A stretch of DNA of 64,000 nucleotides from NCBI GenBank assembly GCA_027625915.1, contig JANTQA010000045.1:1240001-1304000 (forward strand), given 5' to 3'. Positions 59,040 to 64,000 of the stretch are shown one piece after another. Made by a program: the position numbers and the translations under genes. Under the pieces are notes generated by a model. The model saw only the letters and a program-made list of their open reading frames with translations, was not told where the DNA came from and searched no databases. The DNA is from Anaeramoeba flamelloides (Eukaryota > Metamonada > Anaeramoebidae). The stretch's first letter is position 1, and every line of letters begins with the position of its first letter.

Positions 59040-59575
59040 TAAAATGGATTAGAATTCAAAAGATATTATCGAACTAAAAAAAAATATATATACAAATACA
59101 GATATAAAGAGTTGTTGAATTCTGCAAGTTGGAAGGTCCAAAAATATTTCACAATAATTAAAAATCAAAATTATCTTTTTAAAACTCAAAAATATTTAAG
59201 TTATCCCTCAAGCTCAACAATTTTAAAATTCAGAACATTCACTAACTTCTTAAATAGATATTACTATGTAATTTATAAAAATTCAAATAAATTTTGTCCT
59301 TTATGTTTAAAGTATGAAAAGAAAGAAATAATAGAAAATATTTGTCATTTTTTATGGATATTTCCTTTCTATAAAAAAGATAGATTAATTTTTCACAATA
59401 AATCGAAACAAATTAATCTTAATGAAATAATTTTAAACCATGATAGTTTGAAATTATTTTCATTAATTAATAATCATGAAATCTTTGATTTTACGCTTAA
59501 ATTTCTGAAAGGGAATTTAAGTCTAAGGGTAACTAGAGTGTAATTTCCACTTCTTCAATAATAATAATAATAAAA
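59040..59575 (+). mobile_element. LINE 3' end: RT C-terminus and (AAT)n tail
   Basis: Open frame from about 59112 to the stop at 59541. The zinc-domain pattern CPLCLKYEKKEIIENICHFL is followed by LFSLINNHEIFDFTLKFLKG and NLSLRVTRV at the end. A tail of cttcaataataataataata follows 25 bp past the stop, the same tail as in the copies at 9961 and 38595. This is the longest intact piece of the family's C-terminus here. The 5' border is not clear. Confidence 0.75.
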
Positions 59576-59989
59576 AAGAAATTATTTTTTCTTCAAGATT
59601 AAAATAATAATTATTATTATTTTGAAATAAAGTTTTGTTTTTCAAATGGTGTTATTTCAAAAGTTAGTTGCCTCATTGTAAAAGGAACTTTTTTTCCATT
59701 TCTTATTCAACAATAAGATTTTTTTGAATAATTTGGAATCAAAAAATAAAAAATAAAAAAATTTAAAAAATGATTGTTTTGTATTTAATATCTGATATTG
59801 AAAAATAATTTCAAATTAATCCATATTATATTACTGATTCAAAATTATAATATCACGGGTTTGGAAGTTTTTGTGGTTAATAGCCAGTTAAAATTTTCTT
59901 TTAATGTGGAAATATGTTTCATTTTCTTGTTTTTATTATTAGTTAACAGTTTGAAAACGTTTGTTGTTTCTATTACAGCCCCCCTAGTG

Positions 59990-60260
59990 AAGACTTTGAA
60001 TCGGGTTTATGATGAATGCTTGTGTGTATGTGTTGTGGTATATATGGGTGTATGTGTATGTCTAAGTTCTAATATATTGTTCATGTTTAAACTAATTATG
60101 ATAACTTCTTATCCATGTTGAAGTTTTGAAAACTCTATCATTACTATAGATTTTTTTTTTTTTTTTTTTTTTTTTTAGTGAGTTGGGTTTTTGATTTATC
60201 CTATGTGTATGGGGGCTTTACACTTCATCCATTTTGATCACTCTTTGTAAATCTTTTATG
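59990..60260. other. G/T-rich stretch, no gene seen
   Basis: The + strand runs gtgtgtatgtgttgtggtat, gtgtatgtg and gagttgggttt with a 30-T tract at 60150-60177. Similar bias occurs at 54890-55140. A frame at 60263-60475 has no recognisable domain. Confidence 0.4.
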
Positions 60261-61489
60261 AAATGTGTGTTTTAGCTTTTATTTCTCTTGTTAAATTATA
60301 TTTCAGTAATTTCAAAGTAATTTTTGATCAAAAAAATAATAAAATAATTAAAATGTCTATTTTTTCAGAAGGAAAATTTTACAAATGGGAATTCCATCCC
60401 AAAAAAAGTAAAGGATTTATATTATTTTTTTTGCCCCTACAAAAAAAAAATGATGTTATATTTTTATCAAACTAAAAAAATTTTGGGAAATTTTGGATCA
60501 AAGAGCATTTTTTAGAAATGAAAAAAAATATCGGGAGTGATCACAAAGAAATAATTGTATTCCAACCCCAAACTCAAAGAAAATGAAGAACCTATGAATT
60601 ATTTCCCAATTATTTGATTTCGGAAACCAACTTTTTCAAATTTTTGAAATGTGGAAAATATGACAAAAATTAAATAAAATTCCCAACTTCTAAATATTAC
60701 GACTTTGTACTATTAGAAATAGATGTCTCTATAATACTTTCAAAAACAAATTTTGATTTCTTAAACCAAATTTTAACAATATTTGTTTTAAAAGCGCCTA
60801 TAAATTTGGTAATGGGTTGTTAATCAGATAAATTGAATAAAAATAATAAGGTTTTCACAATATATATGTTATTTTTCTCAAGAAAAACTATTAGAAAATA
60901 TATAAAAAAATGATAATATATTTTTTAAGATCTATATCACTTGATATATTTGATCTTTTTTTGAAAAAATACAAATATAGTAATCATATAGGTTCACAAT
61001 ACTGGAAGAATGGAATGAAAATATATTGCATTAGTTGTGGCAACTTGTTATTTTGAGAAAATCACAATGTATATTATTTAAGGTTATATATCTGCAACCA
61101 ATTTTGAGTTATAGAGTTTATTCAAAACTGAATTCTTAAAAAAATAAATCATAAACCCTTTTTCAGTCAAAGGGGTCCAGTTTTATTGAAGAAATAGAAC
61201 ACATTCTATGGGTTTAATTCATTACTCTTCACAAACTAAATTTTCAATTTGTGAATTAGGATAATTATTTTCTAATTTAATGAATTTTTTTTTTTTTTTT
61301 TAAATTGTATTATTAAAAAAAAAATGTTTGAAACTCCAAATTAACATTAAGAAAAATGAAATAAACCTTAAGAAAAGTGGCTTTGTATTTTCTTTTAAAA
61401 TTCAAATACATACAAGTAAAAAATCTTATTTTCAACAATTTTAATTTTTCGAAAGAAATTGAGAAAATTTAGACCATCAAATGAATGGG

Positions 61490-61800
61490 ACTCAAAAATT
61501 TATTTAACAATTTTTTTTTTTTTGAAATTTATGGTTTGTTCAGACTTTTCTTTTATAATTATCGACTCTAGTATGAAGTTTATTATTTCTCGTATTTCTA
61601 AACAATCTAAGTTTGGTTGATTCTTAAAAATAAATTAACTTGTTGTATTTTTTTACTTTAATATTTTAATTCTTTTTCTTCTTCTCTTTTTTATTTAGTA
61701 AATTTTCTTTTATTACTCCTTTTTTATAATAAATAAAGAAAAAAAGAAATAGAGTGACTTTTTCATTTTTGGCTGGGTACTTTTAGTAAAATGGGGTTTA
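61490..61800 (+). repeat. R3 interspersed repeat, copy 3
   Basis: gaaatttatggtttgttcag, ctctagtatgaagtttatta, aacaatctaagtttggttga and tttttcatttttggctgg follow R3. A ~100-bp T/C-rich piece is inserted relative to the copy at 39045. Confidence 0.55.
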
Positions 61801-61954
61801 TATTTAATTTAATGTATGCAAGCTTACATAATTACTAAAGTGTCAGGTATCCATAATGTAATGTATTTTAATCTCGATTTAAAAAATGGTAATCAAAATA
61901 ATTCAAAAATTAATAAAGAAAAAAAAATAAAATATTTTTTTGATCATATCAGTA

Positions 61955-62600
61955 ATATTTGTTATAATTACTACTTCTTTTTTCTGGGTTTTATTTTTAA
62001 TTCTGAATGGAAAAATTTTTGTTTTACAAATTTATGATAAACGTATTCCTTTTTAGTTTTATTAAAATTTCTAAAATGAATTTTATAATCCTATTTTGAT
62101 CAAGGCCATCTAATTTTAGTTTTTTTCAAGAAAATAGGATATTTTTTAGTTTTTTTGTTCAGAAATAATGGATATATTGAAGGTATTTTTTTGATTTTAA
62201 TATACTTTCTTTTTTTTTAAATTGAAAACTATAAAATAATTCAAATCTTGCTTTTAATTTTTAAATATATTTTCTCTTTCTTTGGGTTGAGTGTTTTCGA
62301 ATAGTTTTTTGGAGATTTCGAGAACTCAGCCCCTTTACTTTAATATTTGAATTCTTTTTCTTTATTTTGGGGTAGTTTGATATTCTAAAATAGATTTCAA
62401 AATTTTTGACTCACTTTATAATGTTAATGGAAGTTGTTTTGAGGGTTTATTCCAGTATTCTTCTCAAAAAAAAAATATTTTCAAATTTTTGGATCAGAAT
62501 AATTCTTTTTAATTTTGCAAATTTTAGTTTTATTTTTCTTTTTATTTTTCTTTTTTTTGTTTTTCTTTTTATTTTTCTTTTTTTTTTTTTTTTTTTTTTT

Positions 62601-62632
<32 letters not shown>

Positions 62633-63130
62633 GGTAACAGATCATGTGGAAAAAAAAAGATCTTCAAAAAGACAAATAATCACTATGAAAATTGAGACCA
62701 TGTAATGTCTTTTAAAATGAATTTAATTATTCATAAAAAATCTTCTTGTTAAACTTTTTTTAAAAACTAAAAGTTCAGTAATAAAAATCCGTAATGCCCA
62801 TTTCAAAAATTGTAATTAACTTTTTTTTCGTTTTTGGTTTTATTTTTTTAAAATTTTTAATATATCAGCTTTTTGTATATTTAGAATGATTGAAAAATGA
62901 AATAAAAATAAGATTTAATTCTTAATTGTTCTTGAATACTCAACGATATATTTTTTTTTTTTTTCAATTTATTATTTCAGGTGAGTCACAATTTTTGAAA
63001 TAGTGTTTATTTGAAAAAATAAATTTGAAAAACAAATTTGTAAAGTATTGTTTTTGGTTAATAATAATAAATAGGGATATTGTAAGATTTTCAAATCGGC
63101 CACTTATTTACCCCTATTCAAATTAACAAA
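61955..63130 (+). repeat. M5 ~1-kb repeat, copy 3 (diverged)
   Basis: ttaattctgaatggaaaaat, aatgaattttataatcctat, gggttgagtgttttcg, gagatttcgagaactcagcc and aataataaatagggatattg match the other two copies in order. It is interrupted by long T-tracts (62572-62632). Confidence 0.55.
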
Positions 63131-63220
63131 AAATAAAAGAAATATCTTTTAACTATTCTGGAAAAAAAAAATGTCAAATCAGTAAATATTGTAATAAGGT
63201 ATTGTATATTCCATTTTGGT

Positions 63221-63728
63221 AAAAATATTAAATTTCAAAATTGGTCAAATTTCAATTTGTTCAAAATAGTCAATTCCATTGAAATATAATTCTATAGGTA
63301 TTTAAACCCCCCTTTACGGTGGGTTAAGAATATGTTCAGGTAGTTTAGAGTATGCTAGACTATGTCTGGGTGGTTTGGATGGTATGCTAGAAAATTTTAT
63401 CAAGGATTTTGAAAAGAAAATAATTAATTAAGAAACCAATTAGACCTTTGCAACTTGTTTTAAGGGGAAAAAAACTTCCACTTAGCTTTTTGTGTTAGAA
63501 TTGGGTTTTGAAAAACTTTTTAAAAATAATTTAGTATTGTTGATTTCAAGATTTTGGATTTTCTACAATTTAAGTGATAAAATAATCCAAATCGCAAAAT
63601 AGTCTTTTTGATTTTTCCTCCTATAATTATAAAAAACTATTAAAAACTTTCACACCCATGATAATAATCATGAAACTCTTCAAAAATATTAAAAAATTCA
63701 ATTTGACCAATTTTGAAATTTAATAATA
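63221..63728. repeat. Inverted repeat, ~37-bp arms
   Basis: tattaaatttcaaaattggt at about 63226-63245 is mirrored by accaattttgaaatttaata at about 63706-63725. Outer sequence ccattttggtaaaa / ttttaccaat resembles the tggtaaaat ends of the element at 54831, and the interior is again G/T-rich (gggtggtttggatggtatgc). Possibly a decayed relative. Confidence 0.5.
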
Positions 63729-64000
63729 TACCCTTCCATTTTACCAATATTTTTCCAGTCTTGTTTTGTACATTTTAAAACAAAAACCAAATCCAAAATT
63801 TTGATTTGTTATTAGAATTAAAATATAATTCAAAAATACCAATTTAAACCAAAATTTAATCATGAAAACTTTTACACAATTTGGAGATTTAAATGGTAAA
63901 CATAAGCAAAATTGGAATTTTTTTTAGTTTTTTAATACTATTATTTTTCTATTAGAGTGAAATTCGTTATAAGGACTTTAACAATTAGTAAAAATTCAGT

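Noticed and set aside
60263-60475. 70-codon + strand frame
   Set aside because: No recognisable motif and no neighbouring exon. Some residues look gene-like but nothing supports it.

Overview
This is nuclear DNA from a very AT-rich (visibly well under 25% GC) intron-containing protist. The signs are long A/T homopolymers, GT-AG introns, the standard stop codons, host proteins of clearly eukaryotic type (Sec7-PH Arf exchange factor, cytosolic-type tryptophanyl-tRNA synthetase, RBM26/27-like RNA-binding protein, CRAL-TRIO protein), and low-complexity tracts rich in Lys/Glu, Ser/Asp and Gln. An amoeboid lineage is likely. The KE-repeat tails and transposon load make me think of Anaeramoeba-like metamonads, but the sequence alone does not settle this against AT-rich amoebozoans.

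Host genes, left to right: a 1228-residue acidic, serine-rich protein with two possible PH-like modules (1314-5000, +); a CRAL-TRIO/Sec14-like protein whose three exons are spread over 5.8 kb (17239-11477, -); an intronless inosine-uridine-type nucleoside hydrolase (22483-21458, -); tryptophanyl-tRNA synthetase in three exons (30277-26691, -); a TauE/SafE-like membrane protein (36871-38034, +); an RBM26/27-like RNA-binding protein (45335-42750, -); and a cytohesin-like Arf guanine-exchange factor in four exons over 11 kb (57902-46894, -). The multi-exon models were built by eye. In each, every splice phase agrees and the joins fall where the protein family predicts. These are unrelated housekeeping and signalling genes. 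Two of them (Arf-GEF and CRAL-TRIO protein) belong to membrane traffic and lipid handling, but nothing suggests co-regulation.

The rest is mostly transposable elements and their remains, lying between genes and inside the long introns. There are 5'-truncated LINEs (two with clear target-site duplications); a ~200-bp TA-flanked foldback MITE in four copies; several families flanked by TTAA, as in piggyBac-type elements, with one nested insertion whose empty site is preserved elsewhere in the window; a ~500-bp repeat (R1) in five copies; an ~800-bp repeat pair (R4); a 1-kb repeat in three copies; and a 474-bp element bounded by TGGCCCA. Nesting reaches three levels at 9.6-11.06 kb and at 33.25-35.75 kb.

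The most distinctive object is a 1.27-kb element at 48138-49412 in an Arf-GEF intron. It has 18-bp terminal inverted repeats flanked by TA. Just inside both ends lie arrays of the palindrome ATCGCGAT, at about 17-bp spacing on the left, in DNA that otherwise has almost no CpG. Stretches not listed as features (7.06-8.97, 18.03-19.84, 24.70-25.91, 30.28-33.25, 40.07-42.75 and 57.91-59.03 kb) are AT-rich DNA in which I see no gene.
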